Assembly: GCA_964427505.1 (NCBI GenBank) | Contig: CAYRUO010000001.1 | Location: 62,001 to 126,000 of the forward strand | Direction: 5' to 3' | Length of the DNA stretch: 64,000 nucleotides | Origin: Thermanaerothrix sp034436175 | Lineage (GTDB): Bacteria; Chloroflexota; Anaerolineae; Anaerolineales; Anaerolineaceae | Part shown: one piece after another, positions 1 to 6,989 of the stretch | Numbering within the stretch: the stretch's first letter is position 1 | Layout: each line of letters starts with the position of its first letter | The notes under the pieces: generated by a model | The model's input: only the letters and a program-made list of their open reading frames with translations | The model's database searches: none | Told to the model about the DNA's origin: nothing | Made by a program: the position numbers and the translations under genes

Positions 1-686
1 ACGCGGGAATGGCCGGATTGGGTGAACGCGCGGATCGCCTCTTCCACGGTAGCGCTGGCTTCCAGGGCCAGGATATCAATGCGGGGTACCATGATCTCGC
101 GGGCCAGGGTATCCCCAAACTGGAAGATGGAATAGATCATCTCGCGTTCGCCCTTTTCCAGGCTGCCCGGCGTATCTTCATTTTCAACCCAGGCGCGTAG
201 TTCGTCTTCGGTGACGGCATGCGGCGAGGTTTCCACGGTCGCCCGCCCGCCGCGCAGGGCGATTAGCAAAACCGTTACAGGGCGGAGTAGAAAGCCCAAC
301 AAACGATAAAAACTATAGAGGCGTAGAACCCAAGTTTCGGCATGGGAGGCGATAGCGCCTTCAAGAAGGTGCTCAACGGCTAAAATGAAACCGCCCACCA
401 GCGCCACGCCCAACCAATTGGTGACCAGGGTAGGGCCTAACCCCAGCAAGGTTTGCCATAAAGCCCAGCCCAAGAGTAGATGCAAAAGCGAGAGAATAAA
501 CCGCAACCCCACTCGCAAGTGAGGGTCTTCTAAAAGACGGATGGCACGTTCGACTTCCTGTTCGCGTCCTTCAGCCCGCAGAATTAGACGCCCGCGCTGA
601 GCGCTGAGTAGCGCGGCACGTAACAGTGCCACGCCCCAATCCAAAAGCAGTAAGCTAATTAGCCCGATACCGAGAAAGTTACTCAT
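1..686 (-). CDS. CNNM/CorC-HlyC family membrane protein with CBS domain (3' part missing)
   Basis: The gene runs off the left edge, so only the first 228 residues are visible. From the ATG at 686 there are four hydrophobic segments (about residues 4-28, 58-82, 87-108 and 126-144), as in the CNNM/DUF21 membrane domain. An acidic stretch follows, then 'AREIMVPR' at about 195-202, the usual lead-in to the paired CBS domains of CorC/HlyC proteins. That family is tied to Mg2+/Co2+ homeostasis; the substrate cannot be read here. The start overlaps the end of the GlmU-like gene by 8 bp (ATGAGTAA), which suggests translational coupling. The family call is firm, the function is not. Confidence 0.85.
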   Translation of the reverse strand, partial: MSNFLGIGLISLLLLDWGVALLRAALLSAQRGRLILRAEGREQEVERAIRLLEDPHLRVGLRFILSLLHLLLGWALWQTLLGLGPTLVTNWLGVALVGGFILAVEHLLEGAIASHAETWVLRLYSFYRLLGFLLRPVTVLLIALRGGRATVETSPHAVTEDELRAWVENEDTPGSLEKGEREMIYSIFQFGDTLAREIMVPRIDILALEASATVEEAIRAFTQSGHSR

Positions 687-1755
687 AGTGTGCAGATAAA
701 TCGTCTGTTGCAGAGGTGGCTGATGGCGATTGTCCTGCCTCTGCAGCCCAAATAAGATTCATTCCTGAGGGGGGAAGGATGGAGGTGCCGGGTGCAATCT
801 GCTGACCATGCAAAGCGCACCCGACCAGATGGCAGTTTTCACCCACTCTGACGTCTTGCAATGACGTAAAGGGGCCAATGCGGCAGTTTGCCCCGATTTG
901 AGTCATGCCGCGCAGGGAGGTAAAAGGATAAATGATGGTGTCCATCCCGATTTGTACGTCAACCTCGATATACGTGCTGGTCGGATCCACAAAGGTGACG
1001 CCCTGGTCCATCCAGGCTGAGATAATGCGCTGTCGCATGACGGCCTCGGCTTCGGCTAAGTGGGCACGGGTATTGATCCCAAGGGCTTCTTGAGGATCAT
1101 CCAGCACCAGGGCTTGGACATGTAGACCATCCTGAGCGGCGATACCGACCACATCGGTAAGGTAATACTCCCCTTTGGGCGAAAGTGGCACGCGGCGCAG
1201 GGCGTTCCAAATCCAATCGGCTCTGAAACAATAAACACTGGCATTGAGTTCGCGGATGGCCAGTTGCTCCGGGGTGGCCTGGGCTTCTTCTACGATTCCC
1301 TGCACGTGACCCTCCGGTCCGCGCAGGATGCGCCCAAAACCGTAAGAATTTTCGCTGATCAGGGTGACCAGGCTGAGCGGCCCGGAATTGTTGGATTGTA
1401 ACGCGATCAGGCGGCGAAACGTGGTTGGCGTCAATAAGGGCATATCCCCGGTCACCACCAGGATGAGATCGGTTTGTCCATCGAGAAGAGGTTCTGCCAT
1501 TTGCAATGCGTGCGCCGTTCCCAACTGCTCAGTCTGGTAGGCAAAGCGCACCCCGTTCCCGATGGCCTGGCGCACCTGATCGGCGCCGTGCCCGATCACC
1601 ACAACCGGCGGTTCGGTGGTCACGGCGCGTACGGCGCGCAGAACGTGATGAATAATAGGCAGTCCGGCCAGAGGATGAAGAACTTTGGGCAGGTTGGATT
1701 TCATCCGCTTGCCGTAGCCGGCGGCCAGGATGACGGGGGTGATGCGTTGACTCAT
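679..1755 (-). CDS. glmU: GlmU-type UDP-GlcNAc pyrophosphorylase lacking the acetyltransferase domain
   Basis: The protein should transfer UMP from UTP to GlcNAc-1-phosphate for peptidoglycan and surface glycan precursors. Residues 1-240 carry the full uridylyltransferase signature: 'LAAGYGKRM' (about 10-18), the lysine in 'NLPKVLHPL', 'QLGTAHA' (about 77-83), 'GDMPLL' (103-108), 'GFGRI' and 'GEYYLTD' (195-201). Only a few left-handed beta-helix repeats remain after residue 265 and the protein stops at 358, against about 450 for bifunctional GlmU. The acetyltransferase active site is therefore absent, and GlcN-1-P acetylation must come from elsewhere. A Shine-Dalgarno (GGAGGA) lies upstream of the ATG. 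It lies downstream of tRNA-Gln and its terminator. Confidence 0.85.
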   Translation of the reverse strand: MSQRITPVILAAGYGKRMKSNLPKVLHPLAGLPIIHHVLRAVRAVTTEPPVVVIGHGADQVRQAIGNGVRFAYQTEQLGTAHALQMAEPLLDGQTDLILVVTGDMPLLTPTTFRRLIALQSNNSGPLSLVTLISENSYGFGRILRGPEGHVQGIVEEAQATPEQLAIRELNASVYCFRADWIWNALRRVPLSPKGEYYLTDVVGIAAQDGLHVQALVLDDPQEALGINTRAHLAEAEAVMRQRIISAWMDQGVTFVDPTSTYIEVDVQIGMDTIIYPFTSLRGMTQIGANCRIGPFTSLQDVRVGENCHLVGCALHGQQIAPGTSILPPSGMNLIWAAEAGQSPSATSATDDLSAHYE

Positions 1756-1773
1756 AGACGCGGTTGTCCTCCG

Positions 1774-1818
1774 AAAAACAAACGAGTCTTGCCAGGCATT
1801 GCCCTAGCGGCAAGACTC
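1774..1818 (-). terminator. Intrinsic terminator after tRNA-Gln
   Basis: GAGTCTTGCC (1784-1793) and GGCAAGACTC (1809-1818) form a perfect 10-bp stem with a 15-nt loop. On the minus strand the stem is followed by a T-rich run (complement of 1774-1783). It lies between tRNA-Gln and the GlmU-like gene, so it should end the tRNA transcript and may limit read-through into glmU. Confidence 0.75.
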
Positions 1819-1891
1819 ACGGGGTAGGATGTGCGGCGTGATGACGAAGGTAAAGGTGGGTCTTGGGCTTCGTTCATTGCCGACCACTAGG

Positions 1892-1962
1892 CTGGGGCGC
1901 CTGGATTCGAACCAAGATCCACGGATCCAAAGTCCGGTGTGCTGCCATTGCACCACGCCCCA
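1892..1962 (-). tRNA. tRNA-Gln (anticodon TTG)
   Basis: The minus strand folds into a complete 71-nt cloverleaf. The acceptor stem TGGGGCG/CGCCCCA pairs over 7 bp, and the unpaired-looking U1 and discriminator G73 are typical of bacterial tRNA-Gln. The anticodon loop reads CTTTGGA with anticodon TTG, and the T arm carries TTCGAAT. The 3' CCA is not encoded. One pair at the base of the anticodon stem is a C-U mismatch. A minus-strand promoter sits just upstream and a terminator just downstream, so the tRNA appears to be its own transcription unit. Confidence 0.95.
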
Positions 1963-1985
1963 GTGCTTGCGTGAGAGCGCCCTTT

Positions 1986-2014
1986 ATTTTAATCGCAAAT
2001 TGAGGGGATGACAA
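1986..2014 (-). promoter_or_regulatory. Sigma70-type promoter of tRNA-Gln
   Basis: On the minus strand TTGTCA (complement of 2009-2014) and TAAAAT (complement of 1986-1991) are separated by 17 nt. Transcription would begin near 1979, about 17 nt before the mature tRNA 5' end at 1962. Confidence 0.65.
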
Positions 2015-2018
2015 TGCC

Positions 2019-2046
2019 TTGACAAAATCTTCGTTCGTTGTAAAAT
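2019..2046 (+). promoter_or_regulatory. Sigma70-type promoter of the trp operon
   Basis: TTGACA (2019-2024) and TAAAAT (2041-2046) are separated by 16 nt. Transcription would start near 2053, giving a leader of almost 390 nt before trpE. It is arranged back to back with the tRNA-Gln promoter. Confidence 0.65.
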
Positions 2047-2119
2047 TGCCTCCAACCTGAACCTCCCCAATTGAATAGCCTAACCACTGGTAAAGGCGTT
2101 GAAGGGAAAGAGTAAGCAT

Positions 2120-2416
2120 CAAAACGGCAGTCCAGAGAGCAGGGAACAGGTGCGAGCCCTGTCTGTACGCTGGTGCTGAATGGTTCCCCGAGCCGCAGGG
2201 CGAACGGTAATACGCCTAGTAGTCTGTGCCGGAGTTGCCACCGTTATCAGGGCAAAGAGTATATCCGGTTGAATCCGGCGTACTCGCAAGAGTGAGGCTG
2301 GCTTTTTTAATCCCGTCGCATCACCGACGGGATTTTTTGTAAATGGGCTGGCCTAAGCAGGGTGGCACCGCGGGAAACAGTCCCCTCCCGTCCCTGATGG
2401 CGGAGGGGACTGCGTT
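2120..2416 (+). promoter_or_regulatory. T-box riboswitch, Trp specifier, controlling the trp operon
   Basis: The T-box core AGGGTGGCACCGCGG occupies 2359-2373. In the stem I region, GAA is followed by TGG at 2181-2183, the expected place for a specifier codon, and it reads Trp. The tRNA-binding bulge reads UGGC, whose last base would pair with a G discriminator, as expected for tRNA-Trp. The terminator stem CAGTCCCCTCC (2378-2388) / GGAGGGGACTG (2402-2412) is followed by CGTTTT. Uncharged tRNA-Trp should favour the antiterminator and open the operon. A second terminator-shaped hairpin (2309-2338) sits upstream of the T-box core. Confidence 0.92.
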
Positions 2417-2438
2417 TTAACCGCTGGAGGTGATGAAT

Positions 2439-3911
2439 ATGGTCTCCCTGCAATCTACCGATGTTAACGTCCTGGCCGATGGCACGCGGGTGTATGAACT
2501 GCCGGCTGACACCGAAACCCCCGTTTCAGCCTATCTTAAGGTTGCCCATCCCGGGCCGGCGTTCCTGCTGGAAAGTGTGGTGGGAGGGGAACGGTTGGGG
2601 CGGTATTCGTTTATCGGTCTGTTTCCTGAACAGGTTTGGGTTCTACGTTCCGGAGGGTGGGAGATTCAAAATCCATGGGAGCGGACACATACAACTGTGG
2701 CGGTAAGCGGCGACCCCTTGGCAGTCTTACAGTCTTACCTTCGACCCCCAACACTTGAAGCACCCTCCAACCGCCATTTACCGCGCTTTACCGGTGGCTG
2801 GGTTGGCTATCTGAGTTACGAGATAGCGCGTTACTTCGAGCCGGTGCTCGGGTTGACCCCCGATCCTTCGCTACCCGAATCCGTATTGTTAGAGACCGGG
2901 ATCTTGATCGCCTTTGATCATGCCTATAACAAGATGCTGGTGATCGCTCGTCCGGGCCGCGGAGGTTCGACCGAGGCCGAGGCGCGGTTAGCGGAGGTGA
3001 TTGCGCGTTTGCGTCAACCCAACCTGCCTGCGTTTGCCTTCTCTAACCGATCTGGTGCCACTGAGACCTATTCGACATTTCCCCGTGACCAATTTCTGGC
3101 TGCGGTCTCCCAGACCAAGGAAGCCATCGCCGCCGGCGAGATTTTTCAAGCAGTGCTTTCGCAGCGTCTCATCCGACCGGCGCGGGTTCACCCTTTTCAG
3201 ATTTACCGTGCACTGCGCCGTCTTAATCCTTCTCCCTATATGTTTTTCTTTGACTTTGGTGAGGTAGCAGGGGAGCCGTTTTATCTGATCGGCGCGTCAC
3301 CTGAGTTACATGTGCGGCTGGAAGGGAGGCATGCCCTGATGCGTCCGATTGCCGGCACGCGGCCTCGCGGCGTTACCGCGACCGAGGATCTCGCGCATGA
3401 GGCAGATTTGCTGGCAGATCCCAAAGAACGGGCAGAGCATATCATGCTGGTAGACCTGGCACGCAATGATTTGGGGCGGGTGTGTGACTATGGAAGTGTG
3501 GAGGTGCCTGAACGCATGGTTGTGGAACGTTATTCGCATGTCATGCATATTGTCTCGCAAGTTGAGGGACGCTTGCGTTCCGGCCTCGATGCTGTGGATG
3601 TATTGCGTGCTACGTTTCCTGCCGGTACGGTGAGCGGGGCGCCCAAGATTCGGGCGATGCAAATCATCCGTGATCTTGAACCCCATCCCCGCGGTCCGTA
3701 TGCCGGTGTGACCGGATACGTAGGCTGGGAGGGAAACATGGATACCTGCATCACCATTCGTACCTTGGTCTATCAAGGGGAACGTTTGTTTGTCCAGGCG
3801 GGCGCGGGTATTGTCGCCGATTCGGTGCCCGAACGGGAATACGAGGAAACGCTAAACAAAGCCCGCGCCTTGTTGGTCGCCGTTGAACTGGCTGAGGCTG
3901 AGTCTCAATGA
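2439..3911 (+). CDS. trpE: Anthranilate synthase component I
   Basis: TrpE converts chorismate and ammonia to anthranilate, the first committed step of tryptophan synthesis, together with TrpG. The 'LLESV' motif near residue 43 is part of the tryptophan feedback site, so the enzyme is probably inhibited by Trp. The C-terminal chorismate-binding domain shows 'GTVSGAPKIRAM' near residue 397. I chose the ATG at 2439 because GGAGG (2426-2430) lies 8 nt before it; an in-frame GTG at 2430 and ATG at 2433 are too close to that site. The length of 490 residues is normal. It is the first gene of the operon, directly behind the T-box leader. Confidence 0.96.
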   Translation: MVSLQSTDVNVLADGTRVYELPADTETPVSAYLKVAHPGPAFLLESVVGGERLGRYSFIGLFPEQVWVLRSGGWEIQNPWERTHTTVAVSGDPLAVLQSYLRPPTLEAPSNRHLPRFTGGWVGYLSYEIARYFEPVLGLTPDPSLPESVLLETGILIAFDHAYNKMLVIARPGRGGSTEAEARLAEVIARLRQPNLPAFAFSNRSGATETYSTFPRDQFLAAVSQTKEAIAAGEIFQAVLSQRLIRPARVHPFQIYRALRRLNPSPYMFFFDFGEVAGEPFYLIGASPELHVRLEGRHALMRPIAGTRPRGVTATEDLAHEADLLADPKERAEHIMLVDLARNDLGRVCDYGSVEVPERMVVERYSHVMHIVSQVEGRLRSGLDAVDVLRATFPAGTVSGAPKIRAMQIIRDLEPHPRGPYAGVTGYVGWEGNMDTCITIRTLVYQGERLFVQAGAGIVADSVPEREYEETLNKARALLVAVELAEAESQ

Positions 3912-3926
3912 GTTGGAGGGTCGGCG

Positions 3927-4505
3927 ATGATTGTGGTCATTGATAACTATGATTCGTTTACTTACAACCTGGTGCAGTATTTGGGGGCGTTAGGGGCTGA
4001 GGTTCGGGTCTTTCGTAATGATGCGCTCACATGTGCGGATCTCCGGCAACTCTCCCCTTCGCACATTGTGATCTCGCCGGGGCCTGGCGATCCGGATGAT
4101 GCCGGTATCTCCGTAGAGGCTATCCGCGAATTGGGCCCGCGCATACCGATTTTAGGGGTGTGCCTGGGGCACCAGTGTATAGCGGCAGCGTTTGGTGGAC
4201 GTGTTGTGCGCGCCGCGCGAATCATGCACGGAAAGACGTCTCTGGTGCATCATAAGGGTGACGCGCTGTTTACCGGCTTGCCCAACCCTTTTGAGGCGAC
4301 CCGCTACCATTCCCTATTGATTGAACCGTCTTTACCCCCAGAAATCGAGGTTACGGCGTGGACGGATGAGGGTGAGATCATGGGGGTGCGTCATGTCGAA
4401 TTTCCCATCTTCGGGGTGCAGTTTCACCCCGAGTCTATCCTGACCCAGGAAGGACGGCGGTTGTTACAGAACTTTCTTGAGGTAAAGCCAGTGTATGGAG
4501 GTTAA
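3927..4505 (+). CDS. trpG: Anthranilate synthase component II, glutamine amidotransferase
   Basis: This is a class I glutamine amidotransferase of 192 residues that feeds ammonia to TrpE. The nucleophile cysteine lies in 'GVCLGHQC' (near residue 79), and the His-Glu pair in 'QFHPES' (near 167). The N-terminal 'IDNYDSFTYNLVQYLG' is typical of TrpG/PabA. The close setting between trpE and trpD favours TrpG. A dual role in folate synthesis (PabA) cannot be excluded, since no separate pabA is in view. Confidence 0.96.
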   Translation: MIVVIDNYDSFTYNLVQYLGALGAEVRVFRNDALTCADLRQLSPSHIVISPGPGDPDDAGISVEAIRELGPRIPILGVCLGHQCIAAAFGGRVVRAARIMHGKTSLVHHKGDALFTGLPNPFEATRYHSLLIEPSLPPEIEVTAWTDEGEIMGVRHVEFPIFGVQFHPESILTQEGRRLLQNFLEVKPVYGG

Positions 4506-4507
4506 AA

Positions 4508-5527
4508 ATGCTTCGGTCGTATATTGCCCAATTGGTCAAGTATCAGCATCTCAGCGAAGCCCAAGCCGAGGAGGCGATGAACCTGATCATGCGCGGTGAG
4601 GCAACGCCGGCTCAAATCGGGGCCTATCTGATCGCTCTGCGCATGAAAGGCGAGACGCCAGAGGAAATTTTGGGCAGTGCACGCGCCATGCGCGCCCATG
4701 CCACGCCGGTGCCGTTATCGTTTTCCGGCCCGGTGGTGGATACAGCCGGGACCGGCGGGGATGGACAGCATACATTCAACATCTCCACTGCGGCGGCTTT
4801 TGTGATCGCCGGCACGGGGCGCAAAGTAGCCAAGCACGGCAACCGCGCTGCCTCATCTCAATGCGGGAGTGCCGATGTGCTGGCGGCGTTGGGGGTCAAT
4901 CTCGATCTCACCCCGGAGCAGGTCGCGCGGTGCATTGAGGAAGTCGGTATCGGCTTTCTCTTTGCTCCGCGTTTTCACCCGGCGATGAAACATGCCGTGG
5001 GCCCGCGTCGTGAAATCGGCCAGCGCACCGTGTTCAACTTATTGGGTCCGCTGACCAACCCGGCCGGGGCTACACATCAGTTGATCGGCGTGGCCGAATC
5101 ACAATGGACCCACGTCATGGCCGAGGTTTTGGGAGCGCTGGGTGGAAAGGCGGCGCTGGTCGTGCATGGTTACGGTGGGGTAGATGAATTAACCACGGCG
5201 GGACCTAACCGGGTTAGCCATTTGAAAGATGGGCGGGTTGAAACCTATGATCTGGATGCGCGAGACTTGGGTTTGCGTCCGGCAAGCCTTAGCGACCTGC
5301 GTGGTGGGCTCCCTGAAGAGAACGCGCGAATGTTGCGGGCGCTATTGGCGGGCGAAGATCGCTCCCCACGCCGGGATGTGGTCTTGCTCAATGCGGCGGC
5401 TGCCTTGGCCGTAGAGGGGGGAGACCTGGCGACAGCCCTACGCGAAGCCGAAGAGTCTTTGGAAAGCGGCGCCGCTTTACACCGCTTAGAGGCCTTGATC
5501 GCTTTCTCGCATGAGGTCGTCTTATGA
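4508..5527 (+). CDS. trpD: Anthranilate phosphoribosyltransferase
   Basis: TrpD joins anthranilate to phosphoribosyl pyrophosphate. The glycine-rich PRPP-binding motif 'GTGGDGQHTFNIST' lies near residues 81-94, followed by 'KHGNRAASSQCGSAD', both diagnostic of the family. The length of 339 residues is normal. It begins 2 nt after trpG ends and its stop overlaps the trpC start by 4 bp, so it is part of one tightly coupled operon. Confidence 0.96.
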   Translation: MLRSYIAQLVKYQHLSEAQAEEAMNLIMRGEATPAQIGAYLIALRMKGETPEEILGSARAMRAHATPVPLSFSGPVVDTAGTGGDGQHTFNISTAAAFVIAGTGRKVAKHGNRAASSQCGSADVLAALGVNLDLTPEQVARCIEEVGIGFLFAPRFHPAMKHAVGPRREIGQRTVFNLLGPLTNPAGATHQLIGVAESQWTHVMAEVLGALGGKAALVVHGYGGVDELTTAGPNRVSHLKDGRVETYDLDARDLGLRPASLSDLRGGLPEENARMLRALLAGEDRSPRRDVVLLNAAAALAVEGGDLATALREAEESLESGAALHRLEALIAFSHEVVL

Positions 5528-6315
5528 GCCGGTTGCAGACCATTTTTACCGCCCGGGCTGAGGATCTGGAACGGGTTAAGCGTCAATACCCCCTGGTCAT
5601 GGTGCGTCGTGTCGCCGAGCAGGCTCCCCCGCCGCGCGATTTCTTGGCCGCGTTACACTCACGGGATGGGAGGATCGCTATTGTAGCCGAGATCAAACGG
5701 GCTTCACCTTCCCGCGGAGTGTTGCGGGCGGATTTGAATGTGGTGACCCAAGCGCGTCTTTACCATGCCGGGGGAGCGGCGGCGGTAAGCGTGCTTACGG
5801 AGCCGCGCTTCTTCCAGGGCAGCCTCGAAGATTTATCCGCGGTGGTACACGCAATCTCTCTCCCGGTGCTCCGCAAGGATTTTATTTTCGATCCCTATCA
5901 AATTTACGAAGCACGGGCGGCGGGGGCAGATGCTATCTTGCTCATTGCCTCATACCTCGATCAGGAACGTCTACGTGATCTGATGGCGCTGACGCAAACC
6001 CTAGGGATGACGGCGTTGGTGGAGGTTCACACGGCGGAAGACTTGGAAAAGGTGTTGCGCGCTGGCCTGCCGCGCCTCATCGGGATTAATAACCGTAATT
6101 TACATGATTTTTCCGTTAGCCTGAACACAACGTTCGCATTGTGTCCGCTAATTCCGGCGGGGATACGGGTGATTGCCGAGAGCGGCATTCATACCCGCGA
6201 GGACATCCAACGGCTGTGTGCAATAGGGATTGATGCTTTTTTGATCGGTGAAGCCCTGGTGCGGGCGTCTGATCCCGTTGCTCTGCTCCGCGAGTTACGC
6301 GGGGAAGGGAGGTAA
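5524..6315 (+). CDS. trpC: Indole-3-glycerol phosphate synthase
   Basis: TrpC closes the indole ring from carboxyphenylamino-deoxyribulose phosphate. The (beta/alpha)8 barrel shows 'VAEIKRASPSRG' (near residues 56-67), the catalytic lysine in 'VLRKDFIFDPYQI', 'GINNRNLHDF' and the phosphate site 'AESGIHTREDI'. The length is 263 residues. It overlaps trpD by 4 bp (ATGA) and is followed after 2 nt by trpF. TrpC and TrpF are separate polypeptides here, unlike the enterobacterial fusion. Confidence 0.96.
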   Translation: MSRLQTIFTARAEDLERVKRQYPLVMVRRVAEQAPPPRDFLAALHSRDGRIAIVAEIKRASPSRGVLRADLNVVTQARLYHAGGAAAVSVLTEPRFFQGSLEDLSAVVHAISLPVLRKDFIFDPYQIYEARAAGADAILLIASYLDQERLRDLMALTQTLGMTALVEVHTAEDLEKVLRAGLPRLIGINNRNLHDFSVSLNTTFALCPLIPAGIRVIAESGIHTREDIQRLCAIGIDAFLIGEALVRASDPVALLRELRGEGR

Positions 6316-6317
6316 CC

Positions 6318-6989
6318 ATGGTGGTTAAAATCTGTGGAATCACTACGTTGAAGGATGCCTTAACCGCCTTGGCGGCTGGCGCAGGGTGGTTAGGGTTCAA
6401 TTTTTATTCTCACAGTCCTCGTTATCTCTCCCCTGAGGCTTGCCGTTCGTTGGTGGAGGTCATTCGCCCCCTCTATCCTGAGGCAACGCTGGTGGGTGTG
6501 TTCGTCAACGCGCCCGCAGATGAGGTGTGGCGAATTTTGGACGAGTGCCGGTTGGATTTGGCGCAGTTGAGCGGCGATGAACCCCCGGAAGTGCTCAGAC
6601 ACCTAGGTCAGCGAGCCTTCAAGGCTTATCGCCCTCGCTCACAGGATGAGATGGAGGCATTTTTTCTTACCTATCCGCTCCGTGCAGATCCCCCGGCTTG
6701 TCTGGTGGATGCGGCAAAGCCCGGTGTCTATGGTGGGAGTGGGCAAGTGGCCGATTGGTCAATTGCGGCTTGGGCGGCCCAACGTGCCCCGATCCTATTG
6801 GCGGGTGGTTTAACCCCCGAGAACGTGGCTATGGCCATTGATCAAGTTCGACCCTGGGGGGTGGATGTAGCATCGGGGGTGGAGACCGCACCCGGCTGTA
6901 AGGACAAAGCCCGCCTGGAGGCGTTTCTCAGGCAGGCACGCGACGCCTACGCGGCATTATCGTTTTCGCATTCACGAGGTGAGCCATGA
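6318..6989 (+). CDS. trpF: Phosphoribosylanthranilate isomerase
   Basis: TrpF isomerises phosphoribosylanthranilate to the TrpC substrate. The N-terminus 'VKICGITTLKDA' contains the catalytic cysteine, and the phosphate-binding loops 'LLAGGLTPENV' and 'DVASGVETAPG' are intact. The length of 223 residues is normal. Its stop overlaps the start of the downstream tryptophan synthase gene by 4 bp. Confidence 0.95.
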   Translation: MVVKICGITTLKDALTALAAGAGWLGFNFYSHSPRYLSPEACRSLVEVIRPLYPEATLVGVFVNAPADEVWRILDECRLDLAQLSGDEPPEVLRHLGQRAFKAYRPRSQDEMEAFFLTYPLRADPPACLVDAAKPGVYGGSGQVADWSIAAWAAQRAPILLAGGLTPENVAMAIDQVRPWGVDVASGVETAPGCKDKARLEAFLRQARDAYAALSFSHSRGEP

